A stretch of 38,835 nucleotides of DNA from Clostridiaceae bacterium DTU079 (GCA_001512505.1 LFSC01000055.1:1-38835), one strand, 5' to 3'. Positions 15,946-25,137 are shown, numbered from the stretch's first letter. Numbers and translations: made by a program. The notes: generated from the sequence alone by a model not told the origin.

Positions 15946-18600
15946 ATGGAAATAATAGTCGGACATTCAAATACGGATTATGACAGTCTTGCATCCATGG
16001 TAGCTGCGAGCAGGCTTTATCCTGAAGCAGCAATGGTCCTTCCGGGAACGGTTGCCAAAGATGTTAGGAGATTTTTGAACCTTTACAGAGATTCCTTTGA
16101 TTTTAAATCCATCAACGATATAGACATAAATCAGGTTGATAAAATAATTATCGTGGACACAAACTCAAAGTCCAGATTGGATAAAAAGCTTCTGGATTCT
16201 CTTATCAAGCCGGATGTGAATATTATAGTTTACGATCACCATCCGAAAGCAGAGGATATGATTGAGACAGATAACCTGAAACTAGAAAAAACCGGTGCAT
16301 GTGTGACAATGCTGGTGAGGGAAATACAAAACCTTAATATCGATATTTCACCGCTGGAAGCCACAATCATGATCCTTGGAATATATGCGGATACCAATTG
16401 CCTGACCTTTGAAAGTACAACCGCTGAAGACGCATATACCGTTGGATTCTTGCTTTCAAAGGGAGCAAATTTGGAAGTGGTCGAAGAATACCTATCTATT
16501 CATTTGAATACGGAACAGATGGAGCTTCTTGCCCTTATGAGTAAAAATGCCAAAGTTTTGGATGTGAAAGGCTTTAAAATTGCCGTCTCGACAGCAGTGC
16601 TCGATAAGTACGTGGATAATGCAGCTTATTTAACCGGAAAGCTTTTGGAAGAGAGAGGTGTCGATGCTTTTTTCTCTATATTAAGAATGGATGACAAAAC
16701 CTATATCATAGGAAGAAGCGATGAAGATGAAATAGATGTAGGTTTCATAATGGGCTTTTTCGGAGGAGGAGGCCACACGGGTGCAGGTTCGGCCAAGACC
16801 TCCGATGGAGATATTGAAAAGCTTTCTTCCCGTCTTGAGGATATACTTAATAATAATATTTTATCCGTTACCAGGGCTAAAGACATAATGAGTACACCGG
16901 TAAAGACGGTAACCGAGGACACCGACATAAATGAAGTCGGGGATATTATACTGCGGTACGGGCATTCCGGTTTCCCGGTTTTACGAAATGGCGAGCTTTG
17001 CGGAATTATATCCCGAAGGGATGTTGAAAAAGCAATTTACCATGGTTTCGGTCACTCGCCGGTCAAAGCGTACATGACAAAAAAAGTTATTACTATCGAT
17101 CCCGAAACTCCGGTAAGAACCATTGAGGATTTGATGGTGGAGCATAACATTGGAAGGCTTCCCGTTTTAAAGGAGAACGAACTTGTGGGAATAGTTACCC
17201 GCACCGACATAATAGCCACCTTGTTTGGTGAAAACAGCAAATATTGGTGCAAGAAAAACAATGCTTCCAATTTGACCCGATGCAGCTACAAATTAAACAA
17301 TCTTGAGGATAGGATAAATAACCTTCCCGAAAGGGTTGCAAAAGCGCTGATTGATGCCGGGAAAATTGCCGATGAGGAAGGCTTTGTCATATATGTGGTG
17401 GGTGGGTTTGTCCGCGACCTGATACTTGGGGTGGAAAATCTGGATATTGATATTGTTGTCGAGGGAGATGCTTTGAAGTTTGCAGAGATTTGGGCTGAAA
17501 AATGCCATGCTCAAATCACAAAGCATGAGAAATTCAATACAGCCACCTTGGTAATGGAGGACGGCTTAAAAATTGATGTTGTAACGGCCAGAAGGGAGTA
17601 CTACGAGCATCCGGCAGCTCTCCCCACAGTTGAAACCGGAACAATAAAGGATGATCTTTTCCGCCGGGATTTTACCGTTAACAGCATGGCTATAAAGCTA
17701 AACAGCAGTGCTTTTGGCGATGTAGTGGATTACTACGGCGGTAGAAGGGATCTTGAACAGGGTGTTATAAGGATTTTGTACAACTTAAGCTTTATAGAAG
17801 ACCCAACAAGGATTATGAGGGCTATAAGGTTTGAGCAAAGGTACGGCTTCAAAATGGATGACAAGACGCAGTATTTTGCTGTTAAAGCCATTGAAACCGG
17901 TGTCTTAGATAGTCTTAGCCAAGAGAGGATAGATTTTGAGTTCCTTGCAATGCTAAAGGAAAAGGAGGTTCATGCAATTCTTGAGAGAATGACGGAATTG
18001 GGGCTTCTTGAAAAAATCTATCCCGAAATAAAAATAACCGGCGATGTGAAATGGTTATTGGAGAACATGGAGAAAGAACTTTGCGCTTTTAAAAAGAGGC
18101 TGAACCATGAAGTTATCTTGGACAAAACCCTTATATACTTGATGATTCTGTACTCGGATATAAGTTGGGACAGCGTTCAAAAGCTGTCGGAAAGACTGAG
18201 TATTTCAAAAGAATATAAAAACAAGCTATCGGTGTTCGTGGAAAAGAAAGACCGGGTTCTTACAAGACTTTCCGGGCCTATTGATATTTCCGATTATGAA
18301 ATCTATAATGAATTAAAAGAGCTATCCCAGGAAGCACTTTTTGTGTTATGCATGATAAGCCGTGACGATAAAAAAGACAACAGAATAATCCGGTACTTAA
18401 ATTATATAAAAAATATAAAAACGGCTGTCACCGGAAAGGATTTGAAAAATTTGGGACTAAAGCCCGGACCGAAGTTTGCAAAAATTTTAGAAAAAGTGCA
18501 TGAGGAAAAAATAAACGGAAGAATAGAAACTTACGAAGACGAGTTATCATATGTCAAAGAAATAATTGAGAAAGAACGAGGAGAAGAAAATGATATTTGA
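15946..18600 (+). CDS. DHH / CBS / tRNA nucleotidyltransferase fusion protein
   Basis: 884 residues with three functional blocks. First, a DHH phosphoesterase (about 1-305) with GHSNTDYDSL, D97-H98-H99 and the DHHA1 loop FFGGGGHTGAGSA near 272-282. Second, two CBS motifs (about 308-430). Third, a class II polymerase-type head and RNA-binding body (about 455-870): VVGGFVRDLILG, catalytic Asp500 and Asp502 in NLDIDIVVEGD, and FRRDFTVNSMAI. The last block adds A, or CCA, to tRNA 3' ends; long fusions of this type are often A-adding. The DHH block resembles nanoRNase/phosphoesterases. It overlaps the M50 protease gene by 11 bp, so the two are translationally coupled. AGGAGTGA precedes the ATG. 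Confidence 0.88.
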   Translation: MEIIVGHSNTDYDSLASMVAASRLYPEAAMVLPGTVAKDVRRFLNLYRDSFDFKSINDIDINQVDKIIIVDTNSKSRLDKKLLDSLIKPDVNIIVYDHHPKAEDMIETDNLKLEKTGACVTMLVREIQNLNIDISPLEATIMILGIYADTNCLTFESTTAEDAYTVGFLLSKGANLEVVEEYLSIHLNTEQMELLALMSKNAKVLDVKGFKIAVSTAVLDKYVDNAAYLTGKLLEERGVDAFFSILRMDDKTYIIGRSDEDEIDVGFIMGFFGGGGHTGAGSAKTSDGDIEKLSSRLEDILNNNILSVTRAKDIMSTPVKTVTEDTDINEVGDIILRYGHSGFPVLRNGELCGIISRRDVEKAIYHGFGHSPVKAYMTKKVITIDPETPVRTIEDLMVEHNIGRLPVLKENELVGIVTRTDIIATLFGENSKYWCKKNNASNLTRCSYKLNNLEDRINNLPERVAKALIDAGKIADEEGFVIYVVGGFVRDLILGVENLDIDIVVEGDALKFAEIWAEKCHAQITKHEKFNTATLVMEDGLKIDVVTARREYYEHPAALPTVETGTIKDDLFRRDFTVNSMAIKLNSSAFGDVVDYYGGRRDLEQGVIRILYNLSFIEDPTRIMRAIRFEQRYGFKMDDKTQYFAVKAIETGVLDSLSQERIDFEFLAMLKEKEVHAILERMTELGLLEKIYPEIKITGDVKWLLENMEKELCAFKKRLNHEVILDKTLIYLMILYSDISWDSVQKLSERLSISKEYKNKLSVFVEKKDRVLTRLSGPIDISDYEIYNELKELSQEALFVLCMISRDDKKDNRIIRYLNYIKNIKTAVTGKDLKNLGLKPGPKFAKILEKVHEEKINGRIETYEDELSYVKEIIEKERGEENDI

Positions 18601-19294
18601 TTTTTGGGCGAATCCTGAATTAATAATATATTGGTTTATGATTTTTGCTTTTTCCATTTCAGTTCATGAATCGGCCCATGCCTATGTAGCATACCGAATG
18701 GGAGATTCTACGGCAAAAGACCAGGGTAGGATCACCCTTGATCCTTTAAAGCATCTGGATTTGTTCGGAACCATTATGATATTGGTAAGCTTTATCGGAT
18801 GGGCAAAGCCTGTACCTATAAACCCGAGGAATTTTAAAAACAAAAAGCTGGGCACAATACTTGTAAGCTTGGCTGGTCCGGTATCAAACATGATTCTTGC
18901 GGTATTGTTTTCTATTCCTCTGATTTTTATAACTTACAAGTTTTATCCCGGGGCTGTAAACGAGATAAAGGGAACATTAACCCCTATGTTTCCTGCTTCT
19001 CTTGATGCCAGGCATATAATTTTTAACTTCTGTTCCTTCGGATTTTTTATGAATATAAGTCTGGCTGTATTTAATTTTCTGCCTATTCCGCCTTTGGACG
19101 GTTCAAAGGTACTTACAGGTATATTGCCGGAAAAATATTATTTTAAGATAATGAACTACCAACAGGTTTCCTTTGTAATATTGATTCTTTTGGCCTATAC
19201 CGGTTGGCTAGGAAAGATTATCGTTCCGGTTATAACCTGGTTAAGGACTGCTGTTTTTTTCATCATCGAGCCATTGTTTAAATTGATTGCATAA
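18590..19294 (+). CDS. M50-family (site-2 protease-like) membrane metalloprotease
   Basis: 234 residues. The zinc motif H26-E-S-A-H30 lies in the first hydrophobic segment. The third ligand is Asp170 in FNFLPIPPLDGSKVL. Four to five hydrophobic segments are present and no PDZ domain, which places it in the compact YwhC/ypuB-like branch of the M50 family rather than RseP. The physiological substrate is unknown. I chose the ATG at 18590 (GAGGAGAAG just upstream, 11-bp overlap with the previous gene) over an earlier start. This gene commonly precedes trpS and scpA in Clostridia. Confidence 0.85.
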   Translation: MIFDFWANPELIIYWFMIFAFSISVHESAHAYVAYRMGDSTAKDQGRITLDPLKHLDLFGTIMILVSFIGWAKPVPINPRNFKNKKLGTILVSLAGPVSNMILAVLFSIPLIFITYKFYPGAVNEIKGTLTPMFPASLDARHIIFNFCSFGFFMNISLAVFNFLPIPPLDGSKVLTGILPEKYYFKIMNYQQVSFVILILLAYTGWLGKIIVPVITWLRTAVFFIIEPLFKLIA

Positions 19295-19329
19295 AGAAAA
19301 ATATGTAAAAAAGTATGAAGCAAGTCTTA

Positions 19330-19395
19330 AAGTCTATATACGACGAGGAATGAAAGAGCATTTCACCAACTAAAAAATATAATTAGACTTTATTG
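19330..19395. repeat. Probable decayed copy of the 95-bp palindromic element
   Basis: ATACGACGAGGA (19338-19349), five bases, then AGAGCA (19355-19360). The same two blocks with the same spacing occur in the minus strand of the element at 26239-26333. Flanking AAGTCTATAT and ATATAATTAGACTT are roughly inverted. It lies between the M50 gene and trpS. Confidence 0.35.
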
Positions 19396-19420
19396 AAAAA
19401 AAAAGTTATAATTTAATAAT
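19393..19420 (+). promoter_or_regulatory. Possible promoter for trpS
   Basis: TTGAAA (19393-19398) and AATAAT (19415-19420) are 16 bp apart in an A/T-rich stretch, about 47 bp before the GTG. No T-box leader motifs were found upstream of trpS. Confidence 0.4.
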
Positions 19421-19466
19421 GTAATTTTATTAATTCGGCAATAATGATTGGGAGAGTGAATTTGTA

Positions 19467-20456
19467 GTGAAAAAAGGAAAAATACTTAGCGGTATGAGGC
19501 CAACCGGTGCGTTGCATCTGGGAAATTATTTCGGTGCCTTGGAAAATTGGGTAAAGCTTCAGGATGACTATGATTGTTATTTTTTTGTAGCTGATTGGCA
19601 TGCCCTGACAACAGGATATGAAGATACTTCTGAAGTAAAGAATAATATAAATGACATTATTATAGATTGGATAAGTGCGGGTCTTGATCCAGAAAAGTGC
19701 GTAATATTTTTGCAATCGAGCATTAAAGAACATGCCGAGCTGCATCTTTTGTTTTCCATGACCACACCCTTGTCATGGCTTTACCGCTGCCCGACTTACA
19801 AGGATCAGCTTAACCAGATTAAGGACAGAAACATTACAACCTATGGATTTTTGGGCTATCCATGTCTTCAGGCCGCGGATATTCTGATGTACAAGGCAGA
19901 ATATGTTCCGGTAGGTGAGGACCAACTGCCCCATCTTGAGCTAACAAGGGAAATCGCCAGACGTTTCAACAACCTTTTTGAAGAAGTATTCCCCGAACCT
20001 CAGGCAATTCTCACAAAGGCAAAGGTATTGCCGGGAACGGACGGAAGAAAAATGAGTAAGAGCTACGGCAACACAATAGCTTTATCCGACAGTCCTGAAG
20101 TAATCGGGAAAAAAGTCAGTACGATGATAACGGATCCTGCCAGAATTAAGAAGGATGATCCCGGACACCCGGATATATGTACGGTGTTTGCTTTTCATAA
20201 GGTATTTAATGAAGAAGAAATACCTCAAATTGAGGAAGATTGCAAGGGTGGAAAAATCGGCTGTGTGCAATGCAAAAAGAGACTTGCTCAAAAAATGACG
20301 GAACATCTTGAGCCCATTTACGAAAGAAGGCAGAAGTTGCTCGAAAAACCCGGTGTTGTAAAGGAAATTTTGCATAACGGTAATGAAAATGCCAAAAAAG
20401 TGGCAAGCAAGACTATGGAAGAAGTCAGGAAGGCCATGAAAATAGATTTTATGTAG
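19467..20456 (+). CDS. trpS: Tryptophanyl-tRNA synthetase
   Basis: Class I aminoacyl-tRNA synthetase that charges tRNA-Trp. 329 residues, the normal compact bacterial length. The HIGH-type motif is HLGNY beginning at His17 (SGMRPTGALHLGN). The KMSKS loop is K195-MSKS-199 followed by YGN. GTG start with GGGAGAG ten bases upstream. It lies between the M50 protease gene and scpA, with no T-box leader, so control by tRNA charging is not apparent. Confidence 0.94.
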   Translation: MKKGKILSGMRPTGALHLGNYFGALENWVKLQDDYDCYFFVADWHALTTGYEDTSEVKNNINDIIIDWISAGLDPEKCVIFLQSSIKEHAELHLLFSMTTPLSWLYRCPTYKDQLNQIKDRNITTYGFLGYPCLQAADILMYKAEYVPVGEDQLPHLELTREIARRFNNLFEEVFPEPQAILTKAKVLPGTDGRKMSKSYGNTIALSDSPEVIGKKVSTMITDPARIKKDDPGHPDICTVFAFHKVFNEEEIPQIEEDCKGGKIGCVQCKKRLAQKMTEHLEPIYERRQKLLEKPGVVKEILHNGNENAKKVASKTMEEVRKAMKIDFM

Positions 20457-20468
20457 ACCTTTTCTTAG

Positions 20469-20557
20469 GTGCCTGACGAAGCCGGTAGATATATAGAAAA
20501 TATTGCAATACGATATGGTCGAAATAAAATCGGTACCTAACAAGGGTGGTAGATATA
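20469..20557 (+). repeat. Imperfect duplication of the scpA ribosome-binding region
   Basis: Two 25-bp copies (20469-20493 and 20533-20557), 64 bp apart, match at about 18-19 positions and both end in GGTAGATATA. The downstream copy holds the working scpA ribosome binding site (AAGGGTGG). The upstream copy has lost it (GAAGCCGG). This suggests a local tandem duplication followed by decay. Confidence 0.35.
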
Positions 20558-20558
20558 A

Positions 20559-21353
20559 TTGGAAAGTGCATTGACAAAAGCATGTACAATAAAAATTCAA
20601 AACTTTGAAGGTCCTTTTGATTTGCTGTTTCATTTGATAGAAAAAAACAAAATCAATATATATGACATACCCATAAATGAGATAACAGACCAATACATGG
20701 ATTACCTTTTTAAGATGCAGGAGCTTGATATGGAGGTTGCCAGTGAATTTCTTGTCATGGCGGCAACTCTTCTTCATATTAAATCAAGGCTTCTGCTTCC
20801 GAATCCTCGCCAGGATGAAAAAGAAGAGATTGATCCAAGGGAAGAGCTGGTTTTAAAGCTTGTTGAATATAAAAGATACAAGAGATTTACCGAGATTTTA
20901 AAACAGAGGGAGCAAGAGGGCGAAAAATACTTTTACAGAGGACCTGAGGAAATTGACATTAGGCATGTGGACGAGCCTGTAGAGCTCTCCTATGACGAGA
21001 TTAAGAGAGTCTATTTGGAATTGGTAGAGCGCAATGAAAAGAAAATGAATAAAAATACCGACCATATGACTCAGATCCTTCAAACGGAAAAGGTATCTTT
21101 GCGCAGTAAAATAAGAGAAGTTGTTAAAACCCTTTTAAAAAGGTCATTTTTCAGGTTTTCAGAGCTTTTTTCTCCCAAGACGAAGTCCAGACTTGAAATT
21201 GTAACGGGGTTTCTGGCCGTTCTTGAGCTGACGAAGCTTAAAAAGATAACGATAGCGCAGCAAAAACCGTTTTCGGAAATAATGGTTTACAAGCGTGATG
21301 ATACTAACCTTGAGGATATTGATGAAAATAAGATTGCAGCGGAAAACTCATAA
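20559..21353 (+). CDS. scpA: Segregation and condensation protein A
   Basis: Kleisin subunit that bridges SMC heads with ScpB in the chromosome-condensing complex. 264 residues. The N-terminal family signature is FEGPFDLLFHLIEKNKI-IYDIPI. A long charged middle region follows, and the C-terminal winged helix (about 180-250) contains FSELFSPKTKSRLEIVTGFLAVLEL. TTG start with AAGGGTGG nine bases upstream; the canonical N-terminus confirms it. scpB follows 17 bp later. Confidence 0.93.
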   Translation: MESALTKACTIKIQNFEGPFDLLFHLIEKNKINIYDIPINEITDQYMDYLFKMQELDMEVASEFLVMAATLLHIKSRLLLPNPRQDEKEEIDPREELVLKLVEYKRYKRFTEILKQREQEGEKYFYRGPEEIDIRHVDEPVELSYDEIKRVYLELVERNEKKMNKNTDHMTQILQTEKVSLRSKIREVVKTLLKRSFFRFSELFSPKTKSRLEIVTGFLAVLELTKLKKITIAQQKPFSEIMVYKRDDTNLEDIDENKIAAENS

Positions 21354-21370
21354 TTGCCTGGAGTGGTTTT

Positions 21371-21937
21371 ATGGACTTAAATAAGCTTGAAGGAATTATA
21401 GAAGGTATTCTTTTTGCGTCAGGGGACAGGGTTCCCCTGGAAAAGATATCTTCCGTAACAGGTATAGATAAAAAAACAATAAAGCTTGTTATTAATAATA
21501 TGATTGTAAATTACAATAACAACCCTTCTAGGGGAATAACCATAAGGGAAATAAGCAACGGTTATCAAATGTGTTCCAAGCCCGAATATTACGATTATAT
21601 AAAACAGCTGTTTGAACCGAAGCAAAAAAGCGGTTTATCTCAGGCAGCACTTGAAACTTTGGCTATTATAGCATATAATAGACCAATAACAAAATCAAGA
21701 ATAGAGAGCATTAGGGGCGTAAATTCCGACAGTGCCGTTGCACGTCTTTTAGAACGTAATCTCATAAAAGAAGCCGGAAGACTGGATGCACCGGGTAAGC
21801 CTGTGTTGTATGAGACTACCGATGAGTTTTTCAGAAGCTTCGGATTTAAAGGGGATTCGGATTTACCTGTATTTGAGTTGGATGAAATACAAGAAGCAGA
21901 AGACAAAAATGTTGAAGAGAATAATGCAGAAGACTGA
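21371..21937 (+). CDS. scpB: Segregation and condensation protein B
   Basis: Dimeric winged-helix partner of ScpA in the SMC complex. 188 residues. The first winged helix contains EGILFASGDRVPLEKI. The second contains LSQAALETLAIIAYNRPITKSRIESIRGVNSD, the strongest family marker. The last 25 residues are acidic. It starts 17 bp after scpA with TGGAGTGG upstream, clearly the same operon. Confidence 0.94.
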   Translation: MDLNKLEGIIEGILFASGDRVPLEKISSVTGIDKKTIKLVINNMIVNYNNNPSRGITIREISNGYQMCSKPEYYDYIKQLFEPKQKSGLSQAALETLAIIAYNRPITKSRIESIRGVNSDSAVARLLERNLIKEAGRLDAPGKPVLYETTDEFFRSFGFKGDSDLPVFELDEIQEAEDKNVEENNAED

Positions 21938-21992
21938 TTTAGACTGTAAAGCCTTCGATTTATATTAAATTTTTAAGATTTAGGTGATTTAT

Positions 21993-22565
21993 ATGAGCCT
22001 ATTTGACGGCGAATACGATTCGAACAATCGTTTGACCATAATTGAGATTAAGCCTTGGACAAGGTTTTGGGCACGAACTGTTGACATATATATCGTTAGT
22101 ACAATTATAAATGCAATGCAATTGATATTTTTTCAGGGTACGCTTTTTGACTCAATGCTTTTGAGCCTGGGCAGTTCTTTTATTTGGGCATTAGCAGAAG
22201 CTCATTTAATTTATACATGGGGAACAACTCCGGGAAAATGGCTGTTTAATACAGAGGTAAAGACATATAATTTAAAAAAGCCCGACCTTTTTGCCTCAAT
22301 AAAGAGAAGTATTTTGGTATGGGCACTTGGCACGGGAATGGGCATTTTTTCAAGCATAACTTATTTAATCAGCTATTTTATATTGACGCGCAGGGGTTAT
22401 ACAATATGGGACAGATACACCGAATGTGTTGTCATCCATAAAAAAATGAGCGAGAATCGGGTTCTCGCCGCAGTATTTGTTATTGTAGGTCTGATTATTG
22501 TCAACTTGGCTTTTGGATTTATAAATGCCATATTCTATTTAAAAGATGCCGGAATGATTCAGTGA
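21993..22565 (+). CDS. RDD-family membrane protein (second copy)
   Basis: 190 residues starting at the ATG preceded by TTAGGTGA; an in-frame GTG nine bases earlier is a less likely start. The RDD core is visible: PWTRFWARTVDIYIVS with the conserved Arg and Asp, GTTPGKWLFN between TM segments, and GYTIWDRYTECVVIHKK. Four hydrophobic segments, the last at about 155-182. It lies 55 bp after scpB on the same strand and may be co-transcribed. It is shorter than the RDD protein at 3656 and lacks that protein's long C-terminal tail. Function unknown. Confidence 0.75.
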   Translation: MSLFDGEYDSNNRLTIIEIKPWTRFWARTVDIYIVSTIINAMQLIFFQGTLFDSMLLSLGSSFIWALAEAHLIYTWGTTPGKWLFNTEVKTYNLKKPDLFASIKRSILVWALGTGMGIFSSITYLISYFILTRRGYTIWDRYTECVVIHKKMSENRVLAAVFVIVGLIIVNLAFGFINAIFYLKDAGMIQ

Positions 22566-22657
22566 AGATTTGTCATCTCTAACATCTACCAATCATGATG
22601 CGTTTTTTCTAATTCTATCATAAAGGATTATGGAATTGCTATAATATAAAATAGTGC

Positions 22658-22686
22658 TTTACATTTAGAGTTCCATATTTTATAAA
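22658..22686 (+). promoter_or_regulatory. Sigma-A promoter for the flavodoxin-like gene
   Basis: TTTACA and TATAAA are 17 bp apart. The expected start near 22693 would give a leader of about 100 nt. Confidence 0.5.
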
Positions 22687-22794
22687 ATCTAATTAATTTT
22701 CTAAACCATGTGTTATAATAATAGAAGTGACAAAGTAAATAAGTGGAATACGATTAAAGACTGCTGTGTTAGAGTTAAGGAGGTACAGGACAAA

Positions 22795-23283
22795 ATGATA
22801 ATTGTTTATGAATCGAAAACCGGTTTTACCAAGAAGTATGCTGATATGCTTGCAAAAGAGACACAAATGAAAGCCTATAGGGTAAAGGAACTTCCAAAGG
22901 ATATTAAGGACGAAGAAATCATATTTCTCGGTTGGTTAAAAGCCGGTAAGATACAGGGACTTGGCAAAGTAAGAAAGCATAATATTAAAGCTGTTTGTGC
23001 TTCAGGTACCGCAAAAACCGCTGAACCTAATGACGAAACAGTTATTGCAAGAAACAAGATAAAAGGTATACCGTTTTTTTATTTGCGTGGAGGATGCTTG
23101 CCTTTAAAAGATCTTAAAGGCATGGATAAAATTATGATGTCCATGTTTCTAAAGATATTAAATAGCCGCAAAGATAATGATAAAAAGATTGAAGAAACCA
23201 TTTCAAACATTGTAAACGGTTTTGACGGCGTGAGAGAGGAGAATCTTGAGCCTGTACTTCAGTGGATAAACAAAAATAAGTAA
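22795..23283 (+). CDS. Flavodoxin-like domain protein
   Basis: 162 residues. The N-terminus MIIVYESKTGFTKKYADMLAK is the flavodoxin phosphate-binding loop (here T/S-x-T-G-x-T as SKTGFT), and FLGWLKAGKIQGLGKV resembles the second FMN loop. It belongs to the flavodoxin_5-like group, whose members include HemG-like proteins; its partner is unknown. I took the ATG at 22795 because AAGGAGG lies 10-11 bases before it. It is convergent with the thiamine ABC ATPase gene, 17 bp apart. Confidence 0.75.
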   Translation: MIIVYESKTGFTKKYADMLAKETQMKAYRVKELPKDIKDEEIIFLGWLKAGKIQGLGKVRKHNIKAVCASGTAKTAEPNDETVIARNKIKGIPFFYLRGGCLPLKDLKGMDKIMMSMFLKILNSRKDNDKKIEETISNIVNGFDGVREENLEPVLQWINKNK

Positions 23284-23300
23284 TTGAAATCAAATTTCAA

Positions 23301-24053
23301 TCACAACAATGCTTTCAGCAAGGCATCCTTGTATTCCAAAAACTTATGAGAAGAAAGCACCTCACGGCTTCTTGGCCTTGGAAATTCTATGTCCAAGTCT
23401 TTAATGACACAGGCAGGCCTGTCGGACAAGACGTATACCTTGTCCGACAGAAAAATTGCCTCTTCAATGTCATGAGTGATAAAGAGCACGCTTTTTTTGT
23501 GCTCCACCAGAATTTTTAGCAGCCATTCCTGCATATTTATCCGGGTTATTGCATCCAGAGCACCAAAGGGCTCGTCCAAAAGCATTATATCACTGCCCAT
23601 CAAAAAGGTTCGAAGAAGCCCGGCTCTCTGCTTCATTCCTCCGGATATTTCGCTCGGATAATAGTTTTCAAAGCCCTCAAGACCAAATTCCCTGATAAGA
23701 CCGGCAACATCATATTTTTCAACATCTTTAAGTGTACCGTTTATTTCAAGAGGAAGAACAATGTTTTTATATAATGTTCTCCAGGGCATTAAAAGGTCTT
23801 TTTGAGGCATGTAACCCGGCCGGTAGGAGGAAGTTTTAATATCTTCTCCGTTTATCGTTATGTTTCCCGAAAACTCCTTTTCCAGCCGTGCCAAAATCCG
23901 AAGTATTGTGCTCTTACCGCAGCCACTGGGTCCAATTATAGATACGAATTGGTTTTCCCAAAGCTCAATATTTATATCGCGCAAGACCTCAAGAGTTTCT
24001 TTTTTTCCTGTATATACTTTTTTAAGGTTTTCAATCTTTACTTTGATTTTCAT
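23301..24053 (-). CDS. ABC transporter ATPase of the thiamine-type importer
   Basis: 250 residues, of the nitrate/sulfonate/taurine (SsuB/TauB/ThiZ-like) group. Walker A is GPSGCGKST, the Q-loop segment is GYMPQKDLLMPW, the signature is ISGGMKQRAGLLR, Walker B is IMLLDEPFGALD, and the switch His lies in FITHDIEEA. I prefer the ATG at 24053 (GGAG six bases upstream) to one four codons earlier. It is the last gene of the riboswitch-controlled operon and energises uptake of thiamine or a pyrimidine precursor. Confidence 0.85.
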   Translation of the reverse strand: MKIKVKIENLKKVYTGKKETLEVLRDINIELWENQFVSIIGPSGCGKSTILRILARLEKEFSGNITINGEDIKTSSYRPGYMPQKDLLMPWRTLYKNIVLPLEINGTLKDVEKYDVAGLIREFGLEGFENYYPSEISGGMKQRAGLLRTFLMGSDIMLLDEPFGALDAITRINMQEWLLKILVEHKKSVLFITHDIEEAIFLSDKVYVLSDRPACVIKDLDIEFPRPRSREVLSSHKFLEYKDALLKALL

Positions 24054-24075
24054 TGTTTTCTCCATACAAGCTGTT

Positions 24076-25137
24076 TTAATCTTTTTTTAGAAAGTCATTG
24101 GTGAATGCCTTTTCAACATTAACCGGCGATTCTATGAATCCGTTTTCCAAAAGCCAGTTCATATACCTTTCCCAGACTTCTTTCTTCTGCATACCCCAAT
24201 ACGGTGCATCATCCTGATATTTTTCAGCCAGATACTGCTGGCTTTTAACCACAAGCTCTCTGTCGAGCTCCGGAGCTAACTGCAAAAGACATTCCGCTGC
24301 CTCGTCGGGATTTTCTATGGCAAATTGATAACCCTTTTGTGCCGCCCTCATAAATTTTTCAACGAGCTCCGGATTGTTATTAATATTATTTTCGTTTGTT
24401 ACAATTACAGGGGTGTAGTAGTCAAAGACGTCTGAAAGCTCTCTAAGGCTGATATAATTTATTTCAACTCCTTTGTTTCTGACATTAATAAGATCCCAGC
24501 CTTCGAAAATCCAGGCAAAATCAATTTGACCGGTCTCACTTGCCTGAAGAAAGTCCGATGTACCGGTTGTTAAAATCTGTACTTTATTGGGGTCTCCACC
24601 GGCATCCTTAACAATCTGCTTTACCATGGCTTCTTCAACCTCTGAGCCCCAGCCCCCATACTTTTTACCTTCAAAGTCTTTGGGGGACTCCATTCCTTTA
24701 TTTTTCAGCCAACCGAAGCCGGAAGTATTATGCTGTATAACCGCTGCAAGGGACACCAGGGGAACTCCTGAAGCCCGGGCAAAAGTTACTCCTTCCTGAT
24801 AGCTGATCCCAAACTGTGCGGTGTTGGAGGCCACAAGCTGATCGGCTGAAGATTCACCGGGCTGGATTATATCGACATCAAGCCCTTCCTCTTCAAAATA
24901 GCCTTTAACCTTTGCCACATAGATTCCCGTGTGATTTGTGTTGGGTACCCAGTCGAGGACAAAGTTGATTTTCGTAAGCTCCGTATTTGCGGAAGGCTTG
25001 TCCTGTTCGGGACTGTCTATATCTCCGGAAGGACTGACTCCCGGAACGTTGTAAGAATTGTTGCTGCATCCTGTAGCAGCAAAAGCCAATATAACCATCA
25101 TACATAAAAGTATTGCAATATTTCTTTTCAATTTCAC
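24076..25137 (-). CDS. Thiamine-precursor binding lipoprotein (ThiY / NMT1-THI5-like)
   Basis: 353 residues, GTG start abutting the permease stop. A lipoprotein signal ends in the lipobox AATGC (Cys about 24), followed by a Ser/Pro-rich linker. The mature domain begins with NFVLDWVPNTNHTGIYVAK, a hallmark of the NMT1/THI5-like substrate-binding family, and includes GISYQEGVTFARA and DFAWIFEGWD. In Bacillus ThiY, this family binds formylaminopyrimidine; thiamine or HMP are alternatives. The position under a TPP riboswitch supports the assignment. Confidence 0.85.
   Translation of the reverse strand: MKLKRNIAILLCMMVILAFAATGCSNNSYNVPGVSPSGDIDSPEQDKPSANTELTKINFVLDWVPNTNHTGIYVAKVKGYFEEEGLDVDIIQPGESSADQLVASNTAQFGISYQEGVTFARASGVPLVSLAAVIQHNTSGFGWLKNKGMESPKDFEGKKYGGWGSEVEEAMVKQIVKDAGGDPNKVQILTTGTSDFLQASETGQIDFAWIFEGWDLINVRNKGVEINYISLRELSDVFDYYTPVIVTNENNINNNPELVEKFMRAAQKGYQFAIENPDEAAECLLQLAPELDRELVVKSQQYLAEKYQDDAPYWGMQKKEVWERYMNWLLENGFIESPVNVEKAFTNDFLKKD

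Noticed and set aside
19295-19466. T-box leader for trpS
   Set aside because: No T-box consensus, specifier stem or terminator/antiterminator was found in this 172-bp spacer.
20082-20777. 231-codon minus-strand ORF opposite trpS and scpA
   Set aside because: It is long, but it is antisense to two confirmed housekeeping genes. Its composition (Phe, Cys, His-rich) is that of a shadow frame.
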